Positions 1 to 8,769 are shown, counted from the stretch's first letter. The stretch: DNA of 64,000 nucleotides from Aliiglaciecola sp041538045 (GCF_041538045.1 NZ_JBGOSE010000003.1:62001-126000), one strand, 5' to 3'. The notes: generated by a model from the letters alone, not told the origin. A program made the numbers and translations.

Positions 1-2
1 TT

Positions 3-995
3 TGGCGCTTACCCGACGGTGACAAATGGTATGACAACCGTTTAGCTTGGTTTACGACAACGGATCTCTCTGCTCAAGAAGTTCACGATATCGGCCTTAA
101 ACATGTAGAGCGTATCCATACATTGATGCAAGAAATTATGGATAAAGTGAATTTTGAAGGTTCACTTCAAGAATTCTTCCACTTTATGCGCACCAGTGAT
201 CAATTCTATTACTCAAATGATGACACTGGCCGTGAGCAGTATTTAGCTGATGCCACTGCCCTCATCGATGTAATGAAAGACAAAATTCCAGAGTATTTTG
301 GATTAATCCCTCAAGCAGACATGATTGTGAAACGTGTGGAACCCTTCCGCGAAAAATCTGCAGGTAAAGCATTTTATCAAAGTCCGTCAAAAGACGGCTC
401 AAGACCGGGTAGCTACTACGCTAACTTATATAATATGAAAGATATGCCAACCTATCAGATGGAAGCTTTGGCTTATCATGAAGGTATTCCTGGACATCAT
501 ATGCAACGAGCTATTGCTCAAGAATTAGATGGTATTCCTGAATTCCAAAAGTACGTATCTTTCACTGCGTATACTGAAGGTTGGGGATTATATTCCGAAG
601 AATTAGCCAAAGATATGGGCTTCTATCAAGACCCTTATTCTGACTTTGGACGATTAGCTATGGAGCTTTGGAGAGCCTGCCGTCTAGTGGTGGATACCGG
701 TATTCATTCGCAAAAATGGAGTCGTGAAAAAGCCATTCAATATCTTGTAGACAATACACCAAATCCTGAGGGTGATTCGGTTAAAGCAATTGAACGTTAC
801 ATCGCTATGCCAGGCCAAGCCACCGCATATATGATTGGTAAGCTAAAAATCATGGAACTACGTGATTATGCTAAGCAAATATTAGGCGAAAAGTTCGATA
901 TTAGCGGATTTCATGACGAAATCTTAAAGGACGGTCCAGTCCCTCTTAATATATTAGAAGATAAGATAAAAGCTTGGGTAGATAGTCAGAAATAA
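3..995 (+). CDS. DUF885 family protein, probable metallopeptidase (3' part of gene)
   Basis: The frame is open from the left edge, so the gene starts outside the window and about 330 C-terminal residues are visible. The strongest signature is YHEGIPGHH near bases 474-500, the HExxxxHH type motif characteristic of DUF885 proteins, followed by YTEGWGLYSEE, which supplies further acidic residues. The family is predicted to be zinc-dependent hydrolases, often secreted or lipoproteins in marine gammaproteobacteria; the substrate is unknown. The N-terminal signal region is not visible, so location cannot be judged. The gene ends before a strong intrinsic terminator, consistent with a monocistronic unit or the last gene of an operon. 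The family assignment is from motif recognition; peptidase activity is inferred. Confidence 0.85.
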   Translation, partial: WRLPDGDKWYDNRLAWFTTTDLSAQEVHDIGLKHVERIHTLMQEIMDKVNFEGSLQEFFHFMRTSDQFYYSNDDTGREQYLADATALIDVMKDKIPEYFGLIPQADMIVKRVEPFREKSAGKAFYQSPSKDGSRPGSYYANLYNMKDMPTYQMEALAYHEGIPGHHMQRAIAQELDGIPEFQKYVSFTAYTEGWGLYSEELAKDMGFYQDPYSDFGRLAMELWRACRLVVDTGIHSQKWSREKAIQYLVDNTPNPEGDSVKAIERYIAMPGQATAYMIGKLKIMELRDYAKQILGEKFDISGFHDEILKDGPVPLNILEDKIKAWVDSQK

Positions 996-1025
996 CTATA
1001 CTGACTAAGCGAAGACATTTATTAG

Positions 1026-1051
1026 AAAATCCGGTCACCGCCGGATTTTTT
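1026..1051 (+). terminator. Intrinsic terminator of the DUF885 gene
   Basis: AAAATCCGG and CCGGATTTT form a 9-bp stem around a 6-base loop, running into a T-tract. It lies about 30 bases after the DUF885 stop codon. Confidence 0.85.
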
Positions 1052-1163
1052 ATTGTCTATTACTTTATGAATAGTTAGGGTGATAGCCTAGATTTCATGC
1101 AATCATTTTTTAAATTTAATTCTTTTACTAATCATAAACTTAATAAAAAAGGTTTAAGAACTT

Positions 1164-1721
1164 ATGTTTTTTCGAAAGCAATCTGCCAATGACTCGGTCT
1201 CTGATGATGTGGTAGCAAAACAAAAACGATACGAGGCACTGGTACATAGCCTTCATGCCGATATATTTCGGTATGCTTACTGGTTGGTAAAAGATAAAGC
1301 TGTAGCTGAAGATATTGTTCAGGAAACTTTTTTACGTGCTTGGAAATCGTTGGATTCACTTAAAGATGAAAAAGCTGCTAAGTCTTGGTTAATAACCATT
1401 CTTCGACGCGAAAATGCTAGAAGATTTGAACGTAAACAGTTTGATTTAGTCGACATGGATGATGTGACATTGGAAGGGGATAATTTGTCAAACGAATTAG
1501 AAATTGAGTATCAAGAACTCAGGTTACTAATGGCAGGTTTAAACGAAGAATACCGAGAACCCCTCATACTTCAGGTTATGTACGGTTATAGCGGAGACGA
1601 AATTGCTCAGCAATTAAACCTAAACAAAAATACAGTAATGACCCGATTATTTAGAGCCCGCAGTCAATTAAAGGAAGCTTTAGAGAAATCAAATAACAGT
1701 AGAGGTTATAAAAATGGATGA
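1164..1721 (+). CDS. ECF-type RNA polymerase sigma factor
   Basis: This 185-residue protein has the two-domain layout of group 4 (ECF) sigma factors. Sigma region 2 lies around residues 30-90 (IFRYAYWLVKDKAVAEDIVQ, the core-binding and -10 recognition part). Sigma region 4 lies around residues 115-175 with the helix-turn-helix GDEIAQQLNLNKNTVMTRLF. It would direct RNA polymerase to a small regulon of its own. An AAGG about 10 bases upstream of the ATG is a fair ribosome binding site. The next gene overlaps its end by 8 bases, the usual arrangement of an ECF sigma factor with its anti-sigma partner. The signal that releases it cannot be read from the sequence. Confidence 0.92.
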   Translation: MFFRKQSANDSVSDDVVAKQKRYEALVHSLHADIFRYAYWLVKDKAVAEDIVQETFLRAWKSLDSLKDEKAAKSWLITILRRENARRFERKQFDLVDMDDVTLEGDNLSNELEIEYQELRLLMAGLNEEYREPLILQVMYGYSGDEIAQQLNLNKNTVMTRLFRARSQLKEALEKSNNSRGYKNG

Positions 1722-2427
1722 TTTAACATTCCGTCGTACCATTTACGCAGACCCTAATTGTGCTGATGACGACGTAATACAGGCAGCGAAAGAAGATCCC
1801 CAGAAGCAACAATTTTGGGACGAGGTTAAACAGCTAGACGAATCTATTGCTAAAGCGGCTAGCATTTCTGTTCCAGATAACTTAGCTGAAAAGTTAATTT
1901 TAAGACAATCCACAGAAGTGGTTAAAACACAGCGAACTAAAAGTCGTATACATTTAGCAGTAGCGGCATCAGTAGCCTTTGTTATTGGTATTAGCGTTAG
2001 CCTGTTTCAACAACCAACAGGGATTGACTTAGGCGAGCATGCATTAGCCCACGTTACTCAAGAGGGAAATGGATATGCGCTGCAAGTCGATGGTGATTTC
2101 TCCTTAGATAATGTCAATGTTCAGTTGGCTAATCTTGGGGCAGAGTTCACTCAAAAAGTAGGCCGAATTTATTTTGCTAATTTTTGTGTATTCGACAATG
2201 TTCGCAGTTTCCATATGGTTTTGGAGTCTGAAGATGGTGAAAAGATAACGGTTTTTGTTGTGCCGCAAACTAACGATATGCATAGCAATGAAAACTTCTC
2301 TGGCAATCATTTGAAAGGCCAAATGTTTAGCAGCCATCAAGCTAACGTTATTGTCGTTGGTGAACACGGTAAGTCCGTAGGGAAAATGAAAGAGAAATTG
2401 CAAAAAACACTACGTTTTAGTGCTTAG
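1714..2427 (+). CDS. DUF3379 protein, probable membrane-bound anti-sigma factor
   Basis: This 237-residue protein starts inside the sigma factor gene, so the two are translationally coupled. The N-terminal 75 residues are soluble and charged (FRRTIYADPN near the start is typical of DUF3379). One hydrophobic segment follows at residues 79-98 (IHLAVAASVAFVIGISVSLF), then about 135 residues that would lie in the periplasm. An N-terminal cytoplasmic sigma-binding part, a single membrane pass and a periplasmic sensor part is the classic anti-sigma layout. The family is known from Alteromonadales and Vibrionales next to ECF sigma genes. The anti-sigma role is inferred from topology and coupling; no zinc-binding ZAS motif is visible. 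Confidence 0.75.
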   Translation: MDDLTFRRTIYADPNCADDDVIQAAKEDPQKQQFWDEVKQLDESIAKAASISVPDNLAEKLILRQSTEVVKTQRTKSRIHLAVAASVAFVIGISVSLFQQPTGIDLGEHALAHVTQEGNGYALQVDGDFSLDNVNVQLANLGAEFTQKVGRIYFANFCVFDNVRSFHMVLESEDGEKITVFVVPQTNDMHSNENFSGNHLKGQMFSSHQANVIVVGEHGKSVGKMKEKLQKTLRFSA

Positions 2428-2458
2428 TAATTTTTTGAAAACGTTTACTTAAAACTCA

Positions 2459-2496
2459 TCAGCTGATGCTAACTTATATAGGTTAGCATCAGCTGA
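2459..2496. terminator. Perfect 15-bp inverted repeat between convergent genes, probable bidirectional terminator
   Basis: TCAGCTGATGCTAAC at 2459-2473 is repeated in exact inverted form at 2482-2496 around an 8-base AT-rich loop. It sits between the convergent DUF3379 and DUF3087 genes. There is no long T-tract on the plus side and only a short one on the minus side, so termination is likely but not certain; a protein-binding palindrome is possible. Confidence 0.55.
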
Positions 2497-2518
2497 CATT
2501 AAGCTAGCCCTACTCTCA

Positions 2519-3025
2519 TCAGAATTGTTTCATCATTCTGTCATCATAATCATTAGCATTTAAAGATAAATTATATTGAGCGGCCATTGCATTGAGTTCA
2601 ACTTGATGAATCGCTAACTCTTCCATGGTAATAGTATTATCATCGAGTTGCCAAAGTTGCCGAGAGCCTGCATAGCAGTATTGCAAAGTAATCAATGCAT
2701 TCACATCTCCAGTTTGCGCTGCGGCCTTAATTTTCGTCATTTTACGATTAATTTTATTCAGTGCTTTTTTCAATTCCCAAACATAAACAACTTCAGTCAT
2801 GAACTCATGAGTTCGGTATTTATTTAATAGCCAAGCAATGCTGATTGCGGTAATTAATACGCCGAGGAAATTCCAATGAAAATGACTGCCACGTTCATCA
2901 GGAAATAACAATATGAGCAGTTGAGAAATACCTAAACTGCCGGCAGCAAAGGTGATCACACAGGCAATAATAATTCGATTTAAGCGTTTACGATAAAGTG
3001 CTTTGTTAATATCTGTAAGGTGCAT
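2519..3025 (-). CDS. DUF3087 family membrane protein
   Basis: This 168-residue protein has two predicted membrane helices, residues about 17-41 (IIIACVITFAAGSLGISQLL) and about 52-68 (FLGVLITAISIAWLLN), followed by a cytoplasmic, helix-rich C-terminal 100 residues. The N-terminal pattern INKALYRKRLNRI and the HWNFLGV segment match my recollection of the DUF3087 family, which is common in marine gammaproteobacteria and has no assigned function. It stands alone on the minus strand, convergent with the sigma/anti-sigma pair. No catalytic motif is visible. Confidence 0.7.
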   Translation of the reverse strand: MHLTDINKALYRKRLNRIIIACVITFAAGSLGISQLLILLFPDERGSHFHWNFLGVLITAISIAWLLNKYRTHEFMTEVVYVWELKKALNKINRKMTKIKAAAQTGDVNALITLQYCYAGSRQLWQLDDNTITMEELAIHQVELNAMAAQYNLSLNANDYDDRMMKQF

Positions 3026-3156
3026 AATTAGCTGAGTACAACGTTAATAAATATTTTAATGTATGCAATTGTAACTAAGTTACTCTGTTAACTAAAAAGT
3101 ATTTTATACTAGTTGCGAATAAATCTAATTTCGGTAAATAACGAAGGAAAAATCTC

Positions 3157-3705
3157 GTGAAGAAGATTACATATGTGTTATTGATAAGCTGTTGTTTTAT
3201 GTTTAGTACATTTGCCTCTGAACAGGCACTCGATGTCCCCATACCGGAGCTGAAAAACTATCAGGTTAATAATACTAAAATGGTGAGCTCGGGGTTACCG
3301 ACTAAACAACAATTACAACAGTTACAGAAGTTAGGTTTACACAATGTTGTTGATTTAATTCCCGGGGATAGAACAGAGCATCAAAGTTTAATCGATAGTA
3401 TTCAATTGAATTATCATAACATTGCTGTTGAGTGGGAAAATCCCACCCTTGAGAATTTTCAAGAATACGTTTCAGTAATGCAAAGATTTAGGCAAAATGA
3501 AGGGGTAACCCTCACCCATTGCCGTGTCAATATGCGAGGCTCGGTTTTCACTTATTTATACCAGGTAACGCAACTACACATACCAGAAAAAGTTGCGCGC
3601 CAAGATATGTTAGCAATTTGGCAACCAAATGAGATTTGGTTAGGCTTTATTGACAAGGTTTTAACCACTTATGAATATCAAAATAAATTTAACAGGACAA
3701 AATAA
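3157..3705 (+). CDS. Secreted protein-tyrosine-phosphatase-like protein with HCx4R loop
   Basis: A 182-residue protein with an N-terminal signal peptide (MKKITYVLLISCCFMFSTFA, cleavage probably after FASE or nearby) and a dual-specificity/tyrosine phosphatase-like domain related to the DUF442 group. Visible landmarks are the early segment SSGLPTKQQLQQLQKLG, the NVVDL strand and the loop HCRVNMRGS around residue 124. The loop has four residues between Cys and Arg, whereas classical phosphatases have HCx5R. I recall related proteobacterial proteins with the same short loop, so this may be a subfamily trait. An RBS (AAGGAAAAATCTC) precedes the start, which is written GTG. The ywbE gene follows with no gap. 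Whether it is an active phosphatase is open. Confidence 0.75.
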   Translation: MKKITYVLLISCCFMFSTFASEQALDVPIPELKNYQVNNTKMVSSGLPTKQQLQQLQKLGLHNVVDLIPGDRTEHQSLIDSIQLNYHNIAVEWENPTLENFQEYVSVMQRFRQNEGVTLTHCRVNMRGSVFTYLYQVTQLHIPEKVARQDMLAIWQPNEIWLGFIDKVLTTYEYQNKFNRTK

Positions 3706-3900
3706 ATGAATGGCACTCAACGCTCGAATATCAAGATAGGCGCGAATGTGTCGATTGTTTTAAAACAAGATCAGCGCAGCGGTAATCTTACCCAAGGCAT
3801 TGTTTCCGCCATACTCACTAAGTCACCTAACCACCCTCACGGCATTAAGGTGCGTCTGGAAGATGGTCAAGTTGGCAGAGTTAAGCAAATAGAGTCTTAA
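3706..3900 (+). CDS. ywbE: YwbE family protein
   Basis: A 64-residue protein matching the small YwbE (DUF2196) family over its full length: the core I-x-I-G-x-x-V-x-I-V-L-K-x-D-Q, then G-x-V-x-x-I-L-T-x-S-P-x-H-P-H-G-I-K-V-R-L, then the G-x-V-G-R-V end. This looks like a small KOW-like beta-barrel, and nucleic acid or ribosome binding has been suggested for the family but not proven. The ATG follows the phosphatase-like stop codon directly (TAAATG), so the two are probably cotranscribed. Confidence 0.85.
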   Translation: MNGTQRSNIKIGANVSIVLKQDQRSGNLTQGIVSAILTKSPNHPHGIKVRLEDGQVGRVKQIES

Positions 3901-4006
3901 CATCAACTCAACTTTAGGTTTAAAAACAGCTATTTGCTCAATTAAAAATCAAATAATTCAGACAAAAGCTATTTAAAAACGAGTGTGAGTGCTGTATAAA
4001 CGCGCC

Positions 4007-4864
4007 ATGAAAATTCCAAAACGTTTACAACCATTAGTCGAAGACGGACTTATTGATGAAGTGCTTTACCAGCTTATGAGCGGTAAAGAGGCGACTGTGT
4101 TTGTGGTAAAAAGTCAAGGCGAAATCCGTTGCGCCAAAGTATACAAAGAAGCAATGCAGCGTAGCTTTAAAAAAGCCGCGCAGTATCAAGAAGGCCGTAA
4201 AGTAAAAAATAGTCGTCGCGCTAGAGCCATGGAGAAAGGCTCTAAGTTTGGTAGAAAGCAACAAGAAGATGCATGGCAAAATGCCGAAGTAGACGCACTA
4301 TTCACCCTTTCCAAAGCTGGCGTCCGCGTGCCCCAACCTTTCGGTTGTTATGATGGCGTGTTATTGATGGAACTCGTCACCGTTGATAATGGTGAAGTTG
4401 CCCCCCGTTTAAACGACGTTTCGATGTCTCAAGAACAAGCCCTAGAAGATCATGCTCAGGTCATGTTTTATGTGATGCTGATGTTATGTTCTGGTTTAGT
4501 CCACGGAGATTTATCGGAGTTCAATGTGTTGGTTGATGATTATGGCCCAGTGATCATTGACTTGCCTCAAGCGGTCAACGCAGCGGCGAATAATAATGCA
4601 TTTAGTATGCTTCAGCGGGACGTACGTAATATGACAGAATATTACGGAGAGTTTGCCCCAGAGTTGCTTAACACACATTACGCCGAAGAAATGTGGGCAT
4701 TATTTGAGGCTGGTGAATTGACTCCAGAGACCGAATTAACTGGACAGTTTGAGTTCGATCAAAGTGCAGCTGATGTGGATAATGTATTAGAAGAAATAAA
4801 AGCCGCGTTTGCTGAAGAAGAAGAACGCTTAGCACGTATTCGCGCCGCTAACAGCGATGAATAG
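4007..4864 (+). CDS. RIO1-type serine protein kinase
   Basis: A 285-residue atypical protein kinase. Landmarks are MSGKEATVFVVK (ATP loop), CAKVYKEA (catalytic lysine), VHGDLSEFNVLV (catalytic loop with Asp and Asn) and VIIDLPQAV (metal-binding Asp), all as expected for RIO kinases. I chose the ATG at 4007 because MKIPKRLQPLVEDGL matches the family's normal beginning; an in-frame GTG at 3989 would add six residues without a better RBS. The C-terminal 40 residues are acidic and coiled. It converges on flhB and is probably transcribed alone. Bacterial RIO kinases are widespread but their substrates are poorly known. Confidence 0.9.
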   Translation: MKIPKRLQPLVEDGLIDEVLYQLMSGKEATVFVVKSQGEIRCAKVYKEAMQRSFKKAAQYQEGRKVKNSRRARAMEKGSKFGRKQQEDAWQNAEVDALFTLSKAGVRVPQPFGCYDGVLLMELVTVDNGEVAPRLNDVSMSQEQALEDHAQVMFYVMLMLCSGLVHGDLSEFNVLVDDYGPVIIDLPQAVNAAANNNAFSMLQRDVRNMTEYYGEFAPELLNTHYAEEMWALFEAGELTPETELTGQFEFDQSAADVDNVLEEIKAAFAEEEERLARIRAANSDE

Positions 4865-4918
4865 GCCAAGCGTATACATACACCCGTTCTGTTTAATACC
4901 AATTTACCCACGAACTTT

Positions 4919-6043
4919 TTAATAACGCATATCATCTGGTATAGGCAGATTTTTACTAAGTGGTGCAGGACGTTTGCCTTTGCCGCTCTTGAAGGTTTTA
5001 ACCTGATAAACATAAGCTAATACTTGGGCGACAGCCATAAATAATTTCTCTGGTATTTCGCTATTTGCCTCAGTGGTGTGGAATATCGCCCGTGCCAACG
5101 GTGGTGAAGAGATAATGGGAATACCATGTGCCCCTGCTATTTTACGAATATGCATGGCTAATTCATCAGCCCCTTTGGCAACCAAAATAGGCGCGGTAGC
5201 GCCGTTTTTATCGTATTTTAAAGCAACTGAAAAGTGCGTTGGGTTAGTAACAATGACATCGGCTTTTGGTACCTCTTGCATCATTCGTTTCGCCGCAGCT
5301 TGATATTGAAGTTTGCGAATTCGACTTTTTACTAGAGGGTCACCCTCAGAATTTTTGCGTTCATCTTTGACTTCTTGTTTGGTCATTTTCATTTGTTTGT
5401 CATGTTTCCAAGTCTGATAGGGGACATCAAAGGCCGCAATCGGAATTAACGCACAACATAAGAATAAAAATGCCCATGCCAATAGATCCATAGCGTGAAA
5501 AAGATTGCGTGGATATAACTCCATATCTAAATGCAATGCTTCATCTTGGAAAACCACGAAAGCGATATAAGCTGCAGATGCGACCACCACAAACTTAGCA
5601 ATAGCTTTAAGCAACTCCACCAAACCATTAATACCAAACATCCGTTTAAAACCGGCCAATGGGTTAATTTTACTGGCTTTGGGTTTAGTTGATTGCCAAG
5701 TGAAATTATACCCACCTAAAGCGATACTACCGTAAATACCGGCAATCATAGCTATTATCAAAAAGAACAATACCGGAATGCTGATGGTTTCAAAGGCGTA
5801 TCCCCATGCTTGAAACATATGGTTAAAATCGTAACTTTCATCTCTGGAAAGACTAAAGGTTCTCTGCATCACTTGATACAATGCACTGGCGATGCGTTCG
5901 CCAATTAACAAAAACGCGATAGCGCTTCCCACCAAGACCAAGGTGGTGGACAATTCACGGGATCGGGCAATCTGACCTTTTCTTCGGGTGTCGCCTTTCT
6001 TTTTTGCCGTGGGGTCTTCTGTTTTTTCGCTTGAATCAGCCAT
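4919..6043 (-). CDS. flhB: Flagellar type III export switch protein FlhB
   Basis: A 374-residue protein with the standard FlhB layout: a charged N-terminus (DPTAKKKGDTRRKGQIARS), four hydrophobic segments (about residues 33-55, 88-112, 140-165, 185-205) and a cytoplasmic C-terminal domain. The autocleavage motif NPTH (VTNPTHFSVALKYD) lies near residue 267; cleavage between N and P switches export from rod/hook to filament substrates. It is the last gene of the fli operon, 11 bases after fliR, and no flhA follows. The two terminal operon genes converge with the RIO kinase gene without an obvious terminator between them. Confidence 0.97.
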   Translation of the reverse strand: MADSSEKTEDPTAKKKGDTRRKGQIARSRELSTTLVLVGSAIAFLLIGERIASALYQVMQRTFSLSRDESYDFNHMFQAWGYAFETISIPVLFFLIIAMIAGIYGSIALGGYNFTWQSTKPKASKINPLAGFKRMFGINGLVELLKAIAKFVVVASAAYIAFVVFQDEALHLDMELYPRNLFHAMDLLAWAFLFLCCALIPIAAFDVPYQTWKHDKQMKMTKQEVKDERKNSEGDPLVKSRIRKLQYQAAAKRMMQEVPKADVIVTNPTHFSVALKYDKNGATAPILVAKGADELAMHIRKIAGAHGIPIISSPPLARAIFHTTEANSEIPEKLFMAVAQVLAYVYQVKTFKSGKGKRPAPLSKNLPIPDDMRY

Positions 6044-6054
6044 CTATGCTTTCC

Positions 6055-6837
6055 TCAATTCGCGCATACTTGCAGCAAATTACACATCAACTGTTGAGCT
6101 CTTTGCCATTGTAATTCGAAATGATGGGTGAAGTTATCCATGGTTAACCAGATAATTAATAAGCCCATAATTTGCGCGATGGCAAAACCAATACTAAAAA
6201 TGTTCAATTGCGGCGCGGCCTTTGTCATTACACCGAACGCTAGGTTCACCAGTAATAAGGAGACAATAGGCGCTAAAGAAAGTGTTACCGCGGCAACAAA
6301 CATCCAACTCGCCCAATGGGCAATTTCTTTAAACTGTTCAGGTTGAAACCAAGCTTCGCCAATGGGAAAAGCCTCAAAACTCATCACTACCATACGGATC
6401 ATTGCCAAGTGACCGTCCAATGCCCAAAACAACAGGGTAGCTAAAATCAGATAGAACTGACCTACTGCTGGTACATTAATTCCATTAACAGGGTCAACAA
6501 TTGAGGCAAAACCCAGACCGGTTTGCATTGCTACCACTTGCCCTGCGATTACAAAGGTATCGAGCATCATGGCTGAAATAAACCCAATTGCTAAACCAAT
6601 AATTAATTGCTGTATAATCAATACAAAAGTACTGACAGAAAATATCTCAGAGATATCCACCGGCGGCACCACAGGCATGATTAAGAGGGTAAGAAAAAGC
6701 GTCAACAAAGTACGAATGGGAGTAGGAACCGTTTTCGCACTAATTCCCACCATCGCGGCAAACATACCAGAGATACGCATAAATGGCAGTAACATGTCTG
6801 CCATATAATCGGTAATGGTTGAAGCTGCAAATTCCAA
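6055..6837 (-). CDS. fliR: Flagellar export gate protein FliR
   Basis: An integral membrane component of the flagellar export gate with six to seven hydrophobic segments. I propose the TTG at 6837, giving MEFAASTITDYMADMLLPF and 260 residues, because family members usually begin MEF and because this start follows the fliQ stop by only 4 bases. The alternative ATG at 6870 would add 11 unconserved residues and overlap fliQ by 29 bases. FliR assembles with FliP and FliQ into the helical pore at the base of the export apparatus; the gene order fliP-fliQ-fliR-flhB is the standard one. Confidence 0.93.
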   Translation of the reverse strand: MEFAASTITDYMADMLLPFMRISGMFAAMVGISAKTVPTPIRTLLTLFLTLLIMPVVPPVDISEIFSVSTFVLIIQQLIIGLAIGFISAMMLDTFVIAGQVVAMQTGLGFASIVDPVNGINVPAVGQFYLILATLLFWALDGHLAMIRMVVMSFEAFPIGEAWFQPEQFKEIAHWASWMFVAAVTLSLAPIVSLLLVNLAFGVMTKAAPQLNIFSIGFAIAQIMGLLIIWLTMDNFTHHFELQWQRAQQLMCNLLQVCAN

Positions 6838-6841
6838 AAAA

Positions 6842-7111
6842 CTACCCCACGACTTCTGGTATTCGTTCAACCATGGTGAACGTAAAGTCCATTAGTTTTT
6901 GCACCAGCCAATGGCCTCCCCAACTCAAAACTAAGAGAGTCACAATCAAACGGGGTAAAAAACTCATGGTTTGTTCATTGATCGACGTTGCTGCTTGGAA
7001 TACCGCAACAATCAGGCCCACGAATAAACTCGGTAAAATAATCGCCGAAACCAACAAAATAACCATTTGCAGAGCTTCTTTTAAAATTTCGACGAAGACT
7101 TCTGGTGACAT
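6842..7111 (-). CDS. fliQ: Flagellar export gate protein FliQ
   Basis: An 89-residue hydrophobic protein with the two membrane helices of FliQ (about residues 15-38 and 50-75) and the typical segments IILPSLFVGLIVAVFQAATS and INEQTMSFLPRL. It forms part of the FliPQR export pore, in the expected position between fliP and fliR. Confidence 0.97.
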   Translation of the reverse strand: MSPEVFVEILKEALQMVILLVSAIILPSLFVGLIVAVFQAATSINEQTMSFLPRLIVTLLVLSWGGHWLVQKLMDFTFTMVERIPEVVG

Positions 7112-7123
7112 AGTTTATCCTCC

Positions 7124-7873
7124 CTACCCTAAGCCAAAGCTTGTCGCTAAAGTGCCAAAAATCAGATTCCAACCATCGACTAACACAAATAGCATCAGCT
7201 TGAAGGGCAAAGACACTATCATCGGCGATAACATCATCATCCCCATTGCCATTAGGATGGATGCCACCACTAAATCTAAGATGAGAAAGGGAATAAACAG
7301 CATAAAACCTATTTGAAACGCAGTTTTTAACTCACTTGTCACAAACGCAGGGATCAACACGTTCATAGGCACTTCAGATGGGTCATCAAACTGGCCTTGC
7401 ATATCGCCTAACTGAACAAAGGTCTCTAAATCTTTGATACGAGTCTGAGACAGCATAAAGGCGCGCATTGGCACTTTAGCCTGCTCGTATGCTTCTAAGG
7501 AGGTCATTTCTTCATTAAGATAGGGTTGCAAGGCATTTTCGTTGATCTGTTCAAATACCGGCGCCATGATAAACATTGATAAAAACAAACTCACACCAAT
7601 CAATATTTGATTTGAAGGTGACTGCTGTAAACCTATGGCCTGACGCAAAATTGACAGTACAATAATAATTCGCGTAAACGAGGTCATCATCATCACAAAG
7701 GCAGGCAACAAGCTCAGTGCGGTCATTATTGCCAGCACTTGTAACGTCATAGTGTAATCTTGAGTACCGTCTGGATTTGTGGTGATGGTTAACGCATCCA
7801 CACCAGGTGCCGCTAATGCGTCGGTAGGAGCCAATAAAATGGCACTTAACAATACAAGTAAATATTTAATCAT
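7124..7873 (-). CDS. fliP: Flagellar export gate protein FliP
   Basis: A 249-residue protein from the ATG at 7873, which opens a signal peptide (MIKYLLVLLSAILLAPTDAL) as usual for FliP; an in-frame start 60 bases earlier would lie inside fliO and bury the signal. Family motifs include MMTSFTRIIIVLSILRQAIG, the LQQSPSNQI loop and the C-terminal MAMGMMMLSPMIVSLPFK. Five copies form the core of the export gate with FliQ and FliR. The start overlaps the end of fliO by 8 bases, suggesting translational coupling. Confidence 0.96.
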   Translation of the reverse strand: MIKYLLVLLSAILLAPTDALAAPGVDALTITTNPDGTQDYTMTLQVLAIMTALSLLPAFVMMMTSFTRIIIVLSILRQAIGLQQSPSNQILIGVSLFLSMFIMAPVFEQINENALQPYLNEEMTSLEAYEQAKVPMRAFMLSQTRIKDLETFVQLGDMQGQFDDPSEVPMNVLIPAFVTSELKTAFQIGFMLFIPFLILDLVVASILMAMGMMMLSPMIVSLPFKLMLFVLVDGWNLIFGTLATSFGLG

Positions 7874-8366
7874 TCTCTTGTCCACTTTTTTGCGGTTGGC
7901 TTTTATCAAAGTTAGGGTTAATTTTACCGGCAAGTGCTTGGGTTAACTTATCTTTAAAGCTCTCTGAAGTGGAACTAGAAGGTTTTTCTAAGGACTGCTC
8001 AAGCTTCGCTAAGTGATTGATATTTGTCGCAGTTACGCCAACTAAATGCTGCTCATTACCGACTTCGATAACCATAATGCGTTCTCGGGTGCCGGCCACC
8101 ATAGATGCCACGACTTGAAGCTGACCATTTCCCGTAGCAGTGACATTAAACCGTCGCATTAGCAACGCCAACACCACAACAATCACAATAACCAATAATA
8201 ATGATAGGAAAATTGACACTACTGAAGTAGGGTTTGAAAGGCTATCGACTTGCGCGAAAGCACTTTTAGAAAGGCTAAATAATGGGCTTAGAATAATCCA
8301 AACCCATGTTTTATATAAGTTTTTATTACCTAAGCTTTTTGATTCTCTCGATTTGACTAATAACAT
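7866..8366 (-). CDS. fliO: Flagellar biosynthesis protein FliO
   Basis: A 166-residue protein with a hydrophobic leader-like segment (WVWIILSPLFSLSKSAFA), one strong membrane helix at about residues 50-70 (VVSIFLSLLLVIVIVVVLAL) and a small cytoplasmic beta domain (GNGQLQVVASMVAG, RIMVIEVGNEQHLVGV). FliO helps FliP assemble and is the least conserved export protein. The only usable start is the ATG at 8366, which overlaps fliN by 41 bases, a longer overlap than elsewhere in this operon; the first 20 residues may not be translated if an unusual start codon is used. Confidence 0.9.
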   Translation of the reverse strand: MLLVKSRESKSLGNKNLYKTWVWIILSPLFSLSKSAFAQVDSLSNPTSVVSIFLSLLLVIVIVVVLALLMRRFNVTATGNGQLQVVASMVAGTRERIMVIEVGNEQHLVGVTATNINHLAKLEQSLEKPSSSTSESFKDKLTQALAGKINPNFDKSQPQKSGQEND

Positions 8367-8742
8367 CCGTTAACCGAATCCCAAATTTATCGTTGACGAC
8401 CACTACCTCTCCATGAGCAATCAACGTGCCATTTACTAACACATCAAGAGGTTCGCCTGCGACTCGGTCTAACTCAACAACGGATCCTTGGTTCAATTGT
8501 AATAAATTACGGATACTAATATGACTGCGTCCAACTTCCATAGAAATCGTAACAGGTATATCTAAAATGGTATCGAGTTTTTTCTTTTCTTTTTGGGTGA
8601 TAGGCGCATCTTCCGATAATTCATCCAGTTCAGCTACCGACACGTCAGCTTCTTTATCGCCTGCGTTACCTTCTGCACCTTCCTCGTCAGCTTGTTCAGC
8701 CATGGCTGCAGCCCAGTCGTCCATTGCATCATCTTCACTCAT
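8326..8742 (-). CDS. fliN: Flagellar motor switch protein FliN
   Basis: A 138-residue protein with an acidic, variable N-terminal half (DDAMDDWAAAMAEQADEEG) and a conserved C-terminal SpoA domain (ILDIPVTISMEVGRSHISIR and LDVLVNGTLIAHGEVVVVND). FliN forms the lower C-ring with FliM and docks the FliH-FliI export ATPase. Start ATG with GTAAAG upstream; 27 bases separate it from fliM. Confidence 0.97.
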   Translation of the reverse strand: MSEDDAMDDWAAAMAEQADEEGAEGNAGDKEADVSVAELDELSEDAPITQKEKKKLDTILDIPVTISMEVGRSHISIRNLLQLNQGSVVELDRVAGEPLDVLVNGTLIAHGEVVVVNDKFGIRLTDVISQIERIKKLR

Positions 8743-8769
8743 TGTTCTTTACCTCGTTGTTGCAGACGT

